A stretch of 64,000 bases of DNA, from NCBI GenBank assembly GCA_029882395.1, contig JAOUKT010000004.1, forward strand, positions 34,626-98,625, written 5' to 3'. The stretch's first letter is position 1, and every line of letters begins with the position of its first letter. Under the pieces are notes generated by a model that was given only the letters and a program-made list of their open reading frames with translations, did not search any database and was not told the origin of the DNA. Made by a program: the position numbers and the translations under genes. Shown here piece by piece: positions 1 to 8,940 of this stretch. This DNA comes from Gammaproteobacteria bacterium. GTDB taxonomy: Bacteria > Pseudomonadota > Gammaproteobacteria > SZUA-229.

Positions 1-405
1 GCTGGGGTTGGCACTGGTTGAAACGATTGGCTGATCCAGAGAATCACAAAGCGCTACAATTAGCGGGTGAGTGCTTAAACGGATAGCCAGCGAGCAGTGA
101 GCGCCGCGTAACCAGAAAGGCGCATGTTTTGCCGGTACAACCCAGCTGGTGTGAGGACTGGCCTGTATGGTTTGTTTTTGTTTGTCAGTCAGCGGTTCGA
201 TAAAATCATCAAACTGCTGTAGCTGGCTTGCCACCAGAATCAGGCCTTTTTCGATCGGGCGATGTTTGAGTAACAGCAGTCGGTTAACAGCCGCCTGCTG
301 GTACGGATCACAGCCTAGGCCAAAAACAGCTTCGGTAGGGTAAGCAATCACCGCGCCTTGTTTGATGGCAAGAGCGGCCTTTCGAATGATAAACGCGCTA
401 ACCAC
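1..405 (-). CDS. tsaC: Threonylcarbamoyl-AMP synthase TsaC (YrdC/Sua5 family), 3' end outside window
   Basis: TsaC makes threonylcarbamoyl-AMP from threonine, bicarbonate and ATP for the t6A37 modification of ANN-decoding tRNAs, in the cytosol. The 135 visible residues contain the family signatures AYPTEAVFGLGCDP near residues 22-35, a KHRPIEKGLILVAS segment (the K-x-R...GLIL motif) and STSANPS at the window edge. The start is a GTG at 405-403 that overlaps the topA stop codon by one base (TAGTG), pointing to translational coupling; no other in-frame start is better placed. The C-terminal part lies beyond position 1. The order dprA-smg-topA-tsaC is known from E. coli and many gammaproteobacteria. 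Confidence 0.9.
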   Translation of the reverse strand, partial: MVSAFIIRKAALAIKQGAVIAYPTEAVFGLGCDPYQQAAVNRLLLLKHRPIEKGLILVASQLQQFDDFIEPLTDKQKQTIQASPHTSWVVPAKHAPFWLRGAHCSLAIRLSTHPLIVALCDSLDQPIVSTSANPS

Positions 406-2879
406 TATTCGCTGTCAGTTTTTTTCTTGGTTGTCTTTTTTTTAGGCGTAGCTTTCTTTTTTACTGCCGTCTTCGTTTTAGCCGTGGTCTTTTTCTTTGT
501 GGTTTTCTTTTTAGGAGCGGCTTTTTTCTTGCTGACTTTCTTTTTCGCCGCCGCTTTTTTCTTCAGTTTCTTTTTGCCTTTACGTTCAGGCGCGGCGGCC
601 AGTAGTTCTTCACATTCTTTCAGTGTTAAGGACTTTGGTTCGCGGTCTTTTGGGATTTTGGCATTTTTTTCACCATTGGTAATGTAAGGCCCAAATCTGC
701 CGTTAAGCACTTCAATATCGGTGCCTTCAAAAGAATTGATATATTTGTTGGCTTCAAATTCTTTTTTCTCTTTGATTAATACCAGCGCATCTTCGAGTCC
801 GATGTTGTAGGCATCGATGCCTCGGTCCTGGTATTCCTTGCGAATCGAAACAAAGGTATTGTCAAATTTTACATAAGGCCCGAAGCGTCCGACATTAGAA
901 GACACTTCTTCGCCTTCTTCTGTTTGCCCCAGTATGCGCGGGAAAACAAACAGCTCTTCATAGTTGCTCATGTCAATCTGGTTCATTTTCTGACCAGGTT
1001 TGAGGCTGGCAAATGCCGGCTTCTCTTCGTCGTCTTTATCGCCGATCTGTACAAAAGGCCCGTAAGGTCCCATGCGTACGGTGATCGGTTTGCCTGTCTT
1101 GGGATCTGTACCTATCAGGCGTGACTGTGCGACATCGGCACGGCTGACGTTTTCTTCTATATAGTCAACCTGCTGTTTAAAGGGGGCCCAGAAATTCTGC
1201 ATTAATGGGATCCAGTCTTCTTCACCACGTGAGACCGCATCCAGTTCGTCTTCTAGCTCGGCAGTAAAACTATAATCGACATATTTCGTGAAATGCTCAG
1301 TCAGGAAACCATTAACAATGCGGCCGATATCGGTTGGTGTGAACCGACGGTTTTCTAGTTCTGCATAATTTCTGTTTTGCAATGTTGAAATGATCGAAGC
1401 ATACGTGGAAGGCCGGCCGATACCATATTCTTCAAGTGTTTTAACCAGGCTGGCTTCTGAAAAGCGCGGCGGTGGCTCGGTAAAGTGCTGCTCGGCAATG
1501 ATGTCGAGCAGTTTAATTGTCTCGCCTTGCTCTAAAGGTGGTAACAGTTTTTCTTTGTCATCTTTGTTGCTGTCATCGGTATCTTCAAGATACAGCGCCA
1601 TGAAACCGGCGTGTTTGATAGTGGAACCGTTGGCACGAAAACGGTATTGATCTGAGCCGCAGTCTAAGTCGACAGCTACGGTATCCATAGTCGCATGGAT
1701 CATCTGGCAGGCCATGGTGCGTTTCCAGATTAACTCATACAGTTTATATTGATCCGGTTTTAAATAAGACTTGATCTCTTCAGGTAAATGGTTGACCGAG
1801 GTCGGGCGAATCGCTTCGTGGGCTTCCTGAGCGTTTTTAGATTTAGTCTTAAAAGTACGCACTTCATCGGGCAAATTGTCTTTGCCATATTTGCTGGCAA
1901 TCAATGCACGCAATTCTTCAATCGCTTCCTGTGCCAGGTGCACGGAATCGGTACGCATGTAGGTAATAAGACCGACTGTTTCACCACCGATATCGATGCC
2001 TTCATATAACTGCTGAGCCGTGCGCATGGTGCGCTGTGCTGAAAAACGCAGTTTTCTGGCGGCTTCTTGCTGCATGGTTGATGTGGTAAACGGTGGAGCC
2101 GGGTTGCGCTTGCGCTGCTTCTTTTCAACTTTGGCGACAGTCAGGTTGCCAGCGGCGGCATCGAGCATGGTTTGTTTAGCAGCAAGACTGTCTTTTTCGT
2201 TGTTAAACGTAAACTGTTTGACTTTTTCATTGTTGAAAACAGTCAGCTTGGCTGAAATGGCTTTTGCATCTTTTTCGGTTTGAGCATCGATGCTCCAGTA
2301 TTCCTGTGGCTCAAAGGCTTCGATTTCTTCTTCACGTTCGACCAATAAACGCAGTGCCGGGCTTTGCACGCGACCGGCCGATAATCCACGTTGTACCTTT
2401 TTCCACAGCAGCGGCGATATATTAAAGCCCACCAGGTAGTCAAGTCCGCGGCGCGCCTGTTGAGCGTTGACCATGCCCATGTCGAGCTCACGCGGATTGG
2501 CGATGGCATGTTGTAGTGCACGTTTTGTGACTTCGTTGAAAACAACACGGTGTACGGTTTTATCTTCCAGTAATCCCTGTTCGTTTAAGAGCTCGAACAG
2601 GTGCCATGAAATGGCTTCTCCCTCGCGATCTTGGTCGGTCGCGAGATAGAGGGTGTCAGCTTTTTTAAGTGCTTTCTTGATGGCATCGACGTGTTTTTCG
2701 TTTTTCTCGATAACCTGATATTTCATTTTGAAATTGTTATCGGTTTCGATAGCACCTTCTTTTGGAATTAAATCGCGCAGGTGTCCGTATGAAGCAAGGA
2801 TCTGGAAGTCTTTGCCCAGGTATTTTTTAATGGTTTTTGATTTTGCAGGTGACTCTACAATAACCAGATTGGTGCTCAT
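405..2879 (-). CDS. topA: DNA topoisomerase I with lysine-rich tail
   Basis: Type IA topoisomerase that relaxes negative supercoils. 824 residues: an N-terminal TOPRIM domain starting at the IVESPAKSKTI motif with its DxD-type acidic motif (ATDQDREGE), then the catalytic core with Tyr307 in ITYMRTDS, the nucleophile that forms the 5'-phosphotyrosine link. The C-terminal third holds repeated GRFGPY/GPYGPF elements of the topoisomerase C-terminal repeat type. There are no CxxC zinc ribbons such as E. coli TopA carries. The last ~55 residues are nearly all Lys, Ala, Thr and Pro in a histone H1-like tail, probably a DNA-binding substitute. It lies 35 bp downstream of smg and overlaps tsaC by one base. 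Confidence 0.97.
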   Translation of the reverse strand: MSTNLVIVESPAKSKTIKKYLGKDFQILASYGHLRDLIPKEGAIETDNNFKMKYQVIEKNEKHVDAIKKALKKADTLYLATDQDREGEAISWHLFELLNEQGLLEDKTVHRVVFNEVTKRALQHAIANPRELDMGMVNAQQARRGLDYLVGFNISPLLWKKVQRGLSAGRVQSPALRLLVEREEEIEAFEPQEYWSIDAQTEKDAKAISAKLTVFNNEKVKQFTFNNEKDSLAAKQTMLDAAAGNLTVAKVEKKQRKRNPAPPFTTSTMQQEAARKLRFSAQRTMRTAQQLYEGIDIGGETVGLITYMRTDSVHLAQEAIEELRALIASKYGKDNLPDEVRTFKTKSKNAQEAHEAIRPTSVNHLPEEIKSYLKPDQYKLYELIWKRTMACQMIHATMDTVAVDLDCGSDQYRFRANGSTIKHAGFMALYLEDTDDSNKDDKEKLLPPLEQGETIKLLDIIAEQHFTEPPPRFSEASLVKTLEEYGIGRPSTYASIISTLQNRNYAELENRRFTPTDIGRIVNGFLTEHFTKYVDYSFTAELEDELDAVSRGEEDWIPLMQNFWAPFKQQVDYIEENVSRADVAQSRLIGTDPKTGKPITVRMGPYGPFVQIGDKDDEEKPAFASLKPGQKMNQIDMSNYEELFVFPRILGQTEEGEEVSSNVGRFGPYVKFDNTFVSIRKEYQDRGIDAYNIGLEDALVLIKEKKEFEANKYINSFEGTDIEVLNGRFGPYITNGEKNAKIPKDREPKSLTLKECEELLAAAPERKGKKKLKKKAAAKKKVSKKKAAPKKKTTKKKTTAKTKTAVKKKATPKKKTTKKKTDSE

Positions 2880-2914
2880 ATGTTTATTTTTTTTCGTTTA
2901 TTTTAATGTGATTG

Positions 2915-3397
2915 TTAATGGATATAATCCAGGCCCTCGTCAAAAACAAGGCTCTCCATCCAGGCATAGGCATTTTCTTCACCGGGGTGATTAAACAGTA
3001 CGATCATGACAATCCATTTTAATTGTTCCATGTCGACCTGCGTATCCAGAGCTAAGACCCGGTCCAGTACCAGCTCCCGGGTTAAAGGCGTTAAGATACC
3101 GGTTTGTTCCAGGTGCAGCAAAAAGCCGCTGCCTTCCTGGTCAAGCAGTGTCAGTTCTTCCTGACTGAGTACCCGCATCGCTGTCGATGTTATTGGCGTG
3201 AGTTCGGCAATATCTTGTAACTCGGCCAGATCTTCAAGCCAGTCAAAGGCTTTATTGATCGCCATTTGAGGGAAACCGAGTTCTTCAAGACGAATTTCAG
3301 CCAGATCACGGGCCGATTCATGGGTTTCTTCTTCGATGTCATCTCCAATGTAATGTTCAAACAGGAACATAAGTACATCAACAACATTTTGTTTCAT
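2915..3397 (-). CDS. smg: Smg family protein (DUF494)
   Basis: Small acidic cytosolic protein of the Smg/DUF494 family, 160 residues, whose biochemical role is not established. The start chosen is the ATG giving MKQNVVDVLMFLFEHYIGDD, which matches the conserved N-terminus of the family (E. coli MFDVLMYLFETYI). An upstream in-frame Met at 3454 would lie inside dprA and give a hydrophobic extension the family lacks. A purine-rich ribosome site sits in the end of dprA. It begins 4 bp after the dprA stop and precedes topA, the usual dprA-smg-topA order; a link with DNA topology or uptake is inferred from neighbours only. Confidence 0.9.
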   Translation of the reverse strand: MKQNVVDVLMFLFEHYIGDDIEEETHESARDLAEIRLEELGFPQMAINKAFDWLEDLAELQDIAELTPITSTAMRVLSQEELTLLDQEGSGFLLHLEQTGILTPLTRELVLDRVLALDTQVDMEQLKWIVMIVLFNHPGEENAYAWMESLVFDEGLDYIH

Positions 3398-3401
3398 TGG
3401 T

Positions 3402-4508
3402 TTAATCTCTCTTGCCAAGCCGGGTATAAAGGCCATTGCCAGCAACAATATCACCCTGCAGTTCCAGTATTAACAGCATGGATGCAATATTAGCTGCACT
3501 AAAGCCCGTGCATTCTGAAATACTATCAATATTCATGGGATCGTATCCCATGCAGCTTAACAATTTCTGATACTCCGGATCGGGTTGTTTACTCAGGTTT
3601 GCCCGATTTTCGCCTGTAGTATCACCCGAAGTGTTATTTTTTACCAGTATTTGCAATTCTTCCAGTATGTCTTCGGCGGTTTCTACCAGTTTTGCGCCTT
3701 GTTTTATCAGCTGGTGACAGCCCTTTGTGGCGGGGTTATGAATAGAGCCCGGGATGGCAAACACTTCCCTGTTTTGTTCTATCGCATGCCGCGCAGTGAT
3801 CAAGGTGCCGCTTTTTATCGCGGCTTCTACTACCAGTACACCCTGGCTCAGGCCGCTGATGATGCGGTTTCTGAGCGGGAACAGACCGGCATGTGGTGCC
3901 GTGCCCAGTGGCTGTTCGGAGATCAAAGCGCCTTGTTCGCAGATTTGATGGGCAAGCTGTCGGTGTTCCGCCGGGTAAACGCGATCCAGTCCGGTGGCCA
4001 CTACGGCTACCGTTCCGGCGATGCCTGTTAAGGCTCCGCGATGACTGGCACCATCAATTCCACGGGCGAGGCCGCTGGTAATAGTCAGGCCGTTAGCCGA
4101 CAGGTGAGAGGCAAAGTCTTCGGCTATTTTTTCGCCGACAGCGCTGGGAGAACGACTGCCCACCATGGCCAGTTGTGGCTGGTACAGGTAATCTAAATCA
4201 CCGTTAACAAACAAGACTTTGGGCGGATTGCTGATCAGCCTGAGCTGGTCCGGGTAACGTTTATCCGTGATGGGGATAATAAAGTGACGGGCTTCACTGC
4301 CCCAGCTGAGCATGGCGTCGATTTTTTCAGTGTCCGCTGATTTCAGTTGGGCGATTTGGTGAGAGCTAAAACTGATGTCTTTTAAAGCTGATTCCCCGGC
4401 GTTAACGAGCTGGTTTAACGAGGAATAGTGCTCGAGCCCGGATAACAGCTTTTCTGAGCTTAAACCGCTCATTAGTGAAATGCGCAGCCAGTTTTCCAAA
4501 TCATCCAT
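3402..4508 (-). CDS. dprA: DNA processing protein DprA (Smf)
   Basis: DprA binds incoming single-stranded DNA and loads RecA during natural transformation. 368 residues: an N-terminal helical region (HhH/SAM-like), the Rossmann-fold core with MVGSRSPSAVGEKIA, SGLARGIDGASHRGAL, ATGLDRVYP and PLRNRIISGLS, and a short C-terminal winged-helix-like part (residues ~310-365). The length is typical. It sits 63 bp after the LysM lipoprotein gene and 4 bp before smg on the same strand, so the group is probably one transcript. With the type IV pilus regulatory genes at 34-43 kb it raises the possibility of competence, but no other com genes are in the window. Confidence 0.95.
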   Translation of the reverse strand: MDDLENWLRISLMSGLSSEKLLSGLEHYSSLNQLVNAGESALKDISFSSHQIAQLKSADTEKIDAMLSWGSEARHFIIPITDKRYPDQLRLISNPPKVLFVNGDLDYLYQPQLAMVGSRSPSAVGEKIAEDFASHLSANGLTITSGLARGIDGASHRGALTGIAGTVAVVATGLDRVYPAEHRQLAHQICEQGALISEQPLGTAPHAGLFPLRNRIISGLSQGVLVVEAAIKSGTLITARHAIEQNREVFAIPGSIHNPATKGCHQLIKQGAKLVETAEDILEELQILVKNNTSGDTTGENRANLSKQPDPEYQKLLSCMGYDPMNIDSISECTGFSAANIASMLLILELQGDIVAGNGLYTRLGKRD

Positions 4509-4571
4509 GATGGAGGTTATGGCCGGGCTGCTAAAAGAGCGGACAGACTCGAGTGATTCGCTGAGTTCAGG

Positions 4572-5909
4572 CTATTTATAAGGAGTGCGAACGACATCGT
4601 TGCGTTTAATAACCCGGGATGCTTCGAGAATAAGTCCATAGCTGACACGGTCAAAGGTTTTAAAGAGCATGATCATGCCGCTGCGCTCGTTGGGTAGTTT
4701 GACTTTTATTTTACCTTCTCTGCGTTCAAAACGGTCACGCACTGATTCGCCCTGAGTGTAGGTGGATAATATATTGCCGACAGTCACGCCATCCCGTTTA
4801 CCGAGGTTAACCACGGCCACCTGGTATTGAGCGATGCTTGAAATGGCATCGAACAGTGAAATGATCTGGCCTTCAACCTGTTCTTCTGGAGGTTTTGGGA
4901 AAAACAGGTTATTTAATTCTGAATGATCGGTCGCTAATAAACGATCACCGATAATCACCTCTCGTGTGGATTTTACAATTCGACCACTGGCGGGGCTGTC
5001 GTATTTTGTGATACTGGCTTCACCGGCATAAATGATTTCATAGCCGAGTAAATCGCCAGAGGCCGGGTCGATCAGTTCGGCACCTTTGCGGTAGATATTG
5101 TAACGCAGGTTTTCTCTGTCCAGCTCGCCCCGGATATAGATGCGATTGCCCTGGCTGAGTATCAGGTGTTTATCATCACTGCCGATAATATAAGGTGCCT
5201 CTTGCCATTGATCGATAGTCACCACTTGCGGCTTTGTGGTGAACTGTTCGATGGCATCATTCGGAATGGTTTTAATGCTCTCTTTGAGGTCGGTGCTGCG
5301 GATACGTGGCGAGAGTTTAACTTGTTTCAGCGGGCCTTTTTTATAAACACGCTCAAAAGCGCTGGTTTCAACCTGTTTTTCTTTCTGCTTGTCGATGCCA
5401 GCTGAGCTATTGACGAGCTCGCCATTGCGAGAAACCTGGAAAACAGGCTGGCCATTAACGTAAATTAAACTGATAATATCACCTGGAAATATCAGGTGAG
5501 GGTTGTTGATCTGCGGGTTTTTTGCCCAGAGCTCAGGCCAGTACCAGGGGTCGTTTAAAAAATGTCCAGCGATGCCCCATAGTGTATCGCCCGATTTTAC
5601 ACGGTATTCGCGGGGAGTGGTCTCGCGGATATTGGCGACAGCGACAGGGTTTAATTCGGCGGGTGATGCGACGCTGCTGCTTTCAGTGACTGCGCTTTGC
5701 TGCATGGCCGGATGGGATTCGGTTTTGGATTCGGGCTCGGCCAGACTAACGATAATGGGTTGCTGGGCGGTTTCCTGAGGACTCGTGTCTGACGCTATAC
5801 TATTATTATCAAGCTTGTTTGAAGTGCTTGAGCAGGCAGAAAGGCTGGTCAGCGAATAAATCGCCAGGATGAGTAGTGGATTTTTTAGCATTTTTTGTTG
5901 AATCCGCAA
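4572..5909 (-). CDS. LysM-domain lipoprotein
   Basis: Predicted lipid-anchored envelope protein of 445 residues that binds peptidoglycan. The N-terminus has a hydrophobic stretch ending in the lipobox LSAC, then a low-complexity Ser/Glu linker. A LysM domain follows (about residues 100-150, EYRVKSGDTLWGIA... PHLIFPGDIISL). The remaining ~290 residues have no motif I recognise. The start used is a TTG preceded at good distance by GAGGAT; an ATG six codons downstream (5891) is an alternative that keeps the lipobox. It is divergent from def and leads dprA-smg-topA, an arrangement common in gammaproteobacteria where it is usually annotated as LysM peptidoglycan-binding protein. Confidence 0.85.
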   Translation of the reverse strand: MRIQQKMLKNPLLILAIYSLTSLSACSSTSNKLDNNSIASDTSPQETAQQPIIVSLAEPESKTESHPAMQQSAVTESSSVASPAELNPVAVANIRETTPREYRVKSGDTLWGIAGHFLNDPWYWPELWAKNPQINNPHLIFPGDIISLIYVNGQPVFQVSRNGELVNSSAGIDKQKEKQVETSAFERVYKKGPLKQVKLSPRIRSTDLKESIKTIPNDAIEQFTTKPQVVTIDQWQEAPYIIGSDDKHLILSQGNRIYIRGELDRENLRYNIYRKGAELIDPASGDLLGYEIIYAGEASITKYDSPASGRIVKSTREVIIGDRLLATDHSELNNLFFPKPPEEQVEGQIISLFDAISSIAQYQVAVVNLGKRDGVTVGNILSTYTQGESVRDRFERREGKIKVKLPNERSGMIMLFKTFDRVSYGLILEASRVIKRNDVVRTPYK

Positions 5910-5946
5910 GCTGATATCCTCATCATATTTCCGTGGTTTTCCAGAG

Positions 5947-6007
5947 TTTAGCTGATAAACTTAAGGTATTAAAGTAGGTTTCGGCTTTTAGTTGATAATT
6001 TTAAGGT
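5947..6007. repeat. Pair of 21-bp direct repeats in the lipoprotein/def divergent promoter region
   Basis: Two copies of TTTAGnTGATAAnnTTAAGGT, at 5947-5967 and 5987-6007, match at 18 of 21 positions and are spaced 40 bp start to start, about four helical turns. They fill most of the 108-bp gap between the divergent lipoprotein and def genes; the second ends 10 bp before the def ATG. They may be regulator sites or duplicated promoter elements. Confidence 0.5.
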
Positions 6008-6017
6008 GTAGACAGAG

Positions 6018-6524
6018 ATGGCGTTACTTCCCATTCTAGAGTTTCCTGACGAGCGACTGAGAACGATCGCGCGCCCGGTAGAAACGGTAGATGACCAAAT
6101 CCGCGCGGTTTTGGATGATATGTTGCAGACTATGTATGAAGCGCCGGGTATTGGTTTGGCGGCGACTCAGGTTAATGTTCACCAGCGACTGATCGTGATT
6201 GATGTCTCAGAAGAGAAAAACAAACCTTTGTACTTGATCAATCCAGAAATTGTTTCACTCGATGGTGTCGAGGAAATGGATGAGGGCTGCTTGTCAGTAC
6301 CGGGTATCTATGAAAAGGTCAGCCGTGCAGACAGGATCACGATAAAAGCCTTAGGTTATGATGGACAGGCTTTTAAGCTCGATGCAGATGAGCTGCTGGC
6401 GGTCTGTATTCAGCACGAAATTGATCACCTTGACGGCAAATTGTTTGTCGATTATTTATCACCGCTTAAACGCAACCGGATAAAGAAAAAACTCGAAAAG
6501 CAGCGCAAGCAGGCGGCTGGTTAA
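6018..6524 (+). CDS. def: Peptide deformylase
   Basis: Metalloenzyme that removes the formyl group from the N-terminal Met of nascent proteins. 168 residues, full length. All three motifs are present: GIGLAATQ (motif I), EGCLSVPG with the metal-binding Cys (motif II) and QHEIDHLDG with the HExxH metal ligands and catalytic Glu (motif III). The ATG follows AAGGTGTAGACAGAG. It is the first gene of def-fmt-rsmB, the usual order, with 25 bp to fmt. Confidence 0.98.
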   Translation: MALLPILEFPDERLRTIARPVETVDDQIRAVLDDMLQTMYEAPGIGLAATQVNVHQRLIVIDVSEEKNKPLYLINPEIVSLDGVEEMDEGCLSVPGIYEKVSRADRITIKALGYDGQAFKLDADELLAVCIQHEIDHLDGKLFVDYLSPLKRNRIKKKLEKQRKQAAG

Positions 6525-6549
6525 CCCTCAACTGACACATCGAATCCCT

Positions 6550-7506
6550 ATGTTAAAAATAATTTATGCCGGTACACCGGATTTCTCGGTTGCCGCCCTC
6601 CAGGCGCTGATTGATTCCGAGCACCAGGTGGTCGCAGTTTATACACAACCTGATCGCCCGGCCGGCCGTGGCCGTAAGCTAACGCCCAGCCCGGTAAAAA
6701 AACGGGCGCTGGAAAACGGCATCGCGGTTTTCCAGCCACTCAACTTTAAAGCCGAAGCTGAACGCCAGTCATTAATTGATTTAAAGGCAGACTTAATGGT
6801 GGTGGTCGCTTATGGCTTAATCTTGCCAAAAGAGATTTTAGAGGCGCCGCGCCTCGGTTGCATTAATATCCATGCCTCGCTTTTGCCGCGATGGCGAGGA
6901 GCAGCTCCGATACAGCGCGCGATACTGGCAGGCGATAAAGAAACCGGTATCACCATTATGCAAATGGATAGCGGCCTCGATACCGGTGACATGTTGTCGA
7001 AAGCGGTCTGTGAAATAGGTGATGAGATGACGGCTTCGCAATTGCATGACCAGCTGATGGCAATGGGCAGCAAGGCGCTGATGCATATCCTGCCGGCGAT
7101 AGAAAATCAAAAGCTGCAAGCCGAGAAACAAGACGAAAGCCTGGTGACTTACGCAGAAAAGCTGCAAAAGGCAGAGGCCCAGATAGACTGGCAGCAAAGT
7201 GCGCAACAGATAGCGCTTCAAGTGAGAGCGTTTAATGCCTGGCCTGTTGCGCAAACACTTTATGATAATAAGGTGATGAGAATCTGGCAGGCTCATGTGC
7301 TAGCTGCTGAACATCAGTCGCCGGCAAGGGATGCCATTCCCGGCCAGATCATCGCGGTACAGAAAAAAGAGTTTCATGTGGCGACCGGCGACGGTGTGCT
7401 TGCCGTGACGGAGATCCAGATGCCGGGGAAAAAACCAATGGCGGTTGCCGCTTTTTTAAATGCACATGATCCCGCCGCTGTCATTTTAGGTGTAAAGGCT
7501 GAATAA
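6550..7506 (+). CDS. fmt: Methionyl-tRNA formyltransferase
   Basis: Formylates the initiator Met-tRNA using 10-formyl-tetrahydrofolate. 318 residues: N-terminal hydrolase-fold domain with the folate/catalytic motif SLLPRWRGAAPIQRAI and the downstream D-x-G segment (MDSGLDTGDM), then the C-terminal OB-like domain. Length and start (MLKIIYAGTPDFSVAAL) are typical. Its stop overlaps the rsmB start (TAATG), a translational coupling site; def lies immediately upstream, so formylation and deformylation enzymes are made together. Confidence 0.98.
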   Translation: MLKIIYAGTPDFSVAALQALIDSEHQVVAVYTQPDRPAGRGRKLTPSPVKKRALENGIAVFQPLNFKAEAERQSLIDLKADLMVVVAYGLILPKEILEAPRLGCINIHASLLPRWRGAAPIQRAILAGDKETGITIMQMDSGLDTGDMLSKAVCEIGDEMTASQLHDQLMAMGSKALMHILPAIENQKLQAEKQDESLVTYAEKLQKAEAQIDWQQSAQQIALQVRAFNAWPVAQTLYDNKVMRIWQAHVLAAEHQSPARDAIPGQIIAVQKKEFHVATGDGVLAVTEIQMPGKKPMAVAAFLNAHDPAAVILGVKAE

Positions 7507-8819
7507 TGTCAGTGGCTAACCAACAAAAAGCTGATGCCCGTTTTATCGCCATAAAAATTCTCGCCAGAGTGCTGCAAAATGGCGAGTCGCTGAGTACGGC
7601 TATTCCAAAGGAAATTCAAAACCTGGACGAACGTGAGCGGCCGCTGATGCAGGCGCTGGTTTATGGTGTTTTGCGCTGGCGCTGGCAACTTGAATCGATA
7701 CTCAGCAAATACATAAAAAAACCACTGAAAGCCAAAGACCTTGATATAAAGATCATATTAATGCTTGGCGCATTTCAGTTGTTATGGATGCGCACACCGG
7801 ACTATGCGGCAGTAGATGCGGCGGTAAACAGCAGTTTGAAAATCAAAAAGAAATGGGCTAAGGCACTGATCAACGCTATTTTGCGGCAGCTTATTCGTGA
7901 TCGTGAAGAGATAAATTATAAAGAAAATTTAGAGGCCGAGTATTCTCATCCGTTATGGATGATTGAGAGCATAAAAAAAGACTGGCCTGATCACTGGCAG
8001 CAAATTCTAACTCAGGCTAATGAAGCGGCACCGATGACATTACGTATCGATACCCGGCAAACAAGCCTCGCAGACTATATGCAGCTGCTCAATGAAGTTG
8101 AGCTGGACGCCAGTACAGTGGCTGAGGTACCGGCGGCACTGGTTTTAAGTCAGGCGGCAGATGTGTTTCGTTTGCCGGGCTTTGAAGAGGGCAAGGTGTC
8201 TGTTCAGGATGCGGCTGCGCAGTGTGCAGCGCTGTTGCTGAAGCTTGAGCCCGGGCAAAAAGTGCTGGATGCCTGTGCCGCTCCCGGCGGTAAAACAGCG
8301 CATATATTACAAACTGAGCCGTCGCTGCAGGTTGATGCTGTGGATATATCTGAGTCACGACTGGAGCGAGTTGAAGAGAACCTGCAGCGTCTAAACCTGC
8401 AGGCTAATTTGATTGCAGCAGATATTTCACAGGCGGATGACTGGTGGCAGGGTGAGTTATATGACCGCATTTTGCTGGATGCGCCTTGCTCGGCCAGCGG
8501 TGTAATTCGTCGTCACCCGGATATTAAATCATTGCGGCGGGAAAGCGATATTTCAGAGCTGGTGGCAACACAAAAAGAAATCCTCGATTCAGTCTGGCAA
8601 ATGTTGAAACCGGGCGGCTTGATGTTGTATGCAACCTGTTCTGTTTTCCGGGCTGAAAATGAGCAGCAAATGCAGCAGTTTTTAGCGCGAACAAATGATG
8701 CTGAAGAAATTAAAATAGAAGCCGGCTGGGGCTGCGAGCAGAAAGTGGGCCGGCAGATTCTTACCGGTGAACAGCAGATGGATGGTTTTTATTACGCTTT
8801 AATAAAGAAAGCAGGCTAG
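7506..8819 (+). CDS. rsmB: 16S rRNA (cytosine-967-C5)-methyltransferase RsmB
   Basis: Methylates C967 of 16S rRNA with SAM. 437 residues: an N-terminal NusB-like RNA-binding domain (about 1-140), then the Rossmann methyltransferase domain with motif I LDACAAPGGKTAHIL, the motif IV Cys in DAPCSASGVIRRHPDIK and the nucleophilic motif VI Cys in YATCSVF. The length matches E. coli RsmB/Sun. It overlaps fmt by one base and is probably the last gene of def-fmt-rsmB; trkA, which often follows directly, is here displaced by an inserted mgtC-like gene. Confidence 0.97.
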   Translation: MSVANQQKADARFIAIKILARVLQNGESLSTAIPKEIQNLDERERPLMQALVYGVLRWRWQLESILSKYIKKPLKAKDLDIKIILMLGAFQLLWMRTPDYAAVDAAVNSSLKIKKKWAKALINAILRQLIRDREEINYKENLEAEYSHPLWMIESIKKDWPDHWQQILTQANEAAPMTLRIDTRQTSLADYMQLLNEVELDASTVAEVPAALVLSQAADVFRLPGFEEGKVSVQDAAAQCAALLLKLEPGQKVLDACAAPGGKTAHILQTEPSLQVDAVDISESRLERVEENLQRLNLQANLIAADISQADDWWQGELYDRILLDAPCSASGVIRRHPDIKSLRRESDISELVATQKEILDSVWQMLKPGGLMLYATCSVFRAENEQQMQQFLARTNDAEEIKIEAGWGCEQKVGRQILTGEQQMDGFYYALIKKAG

Positions 8820-8940
8820 TTTTCTGATGGCTGGGTTTTTTTAACTAAAAGGCCCGGCCGGCTTGCTGAAAAAAACGATATTCTGCTGAGCTGCTATCAT
8901 TTATAGTGAAGATAGATTTTAAAATACTTAAGGGGGTTTA

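Noticed and set aside
358..687. Plus-strand frame of 109 codons rich in Phe/Val/Leu
   Set aside because: It is the complement of the lysine-rich tail of topA and has no features of its own.
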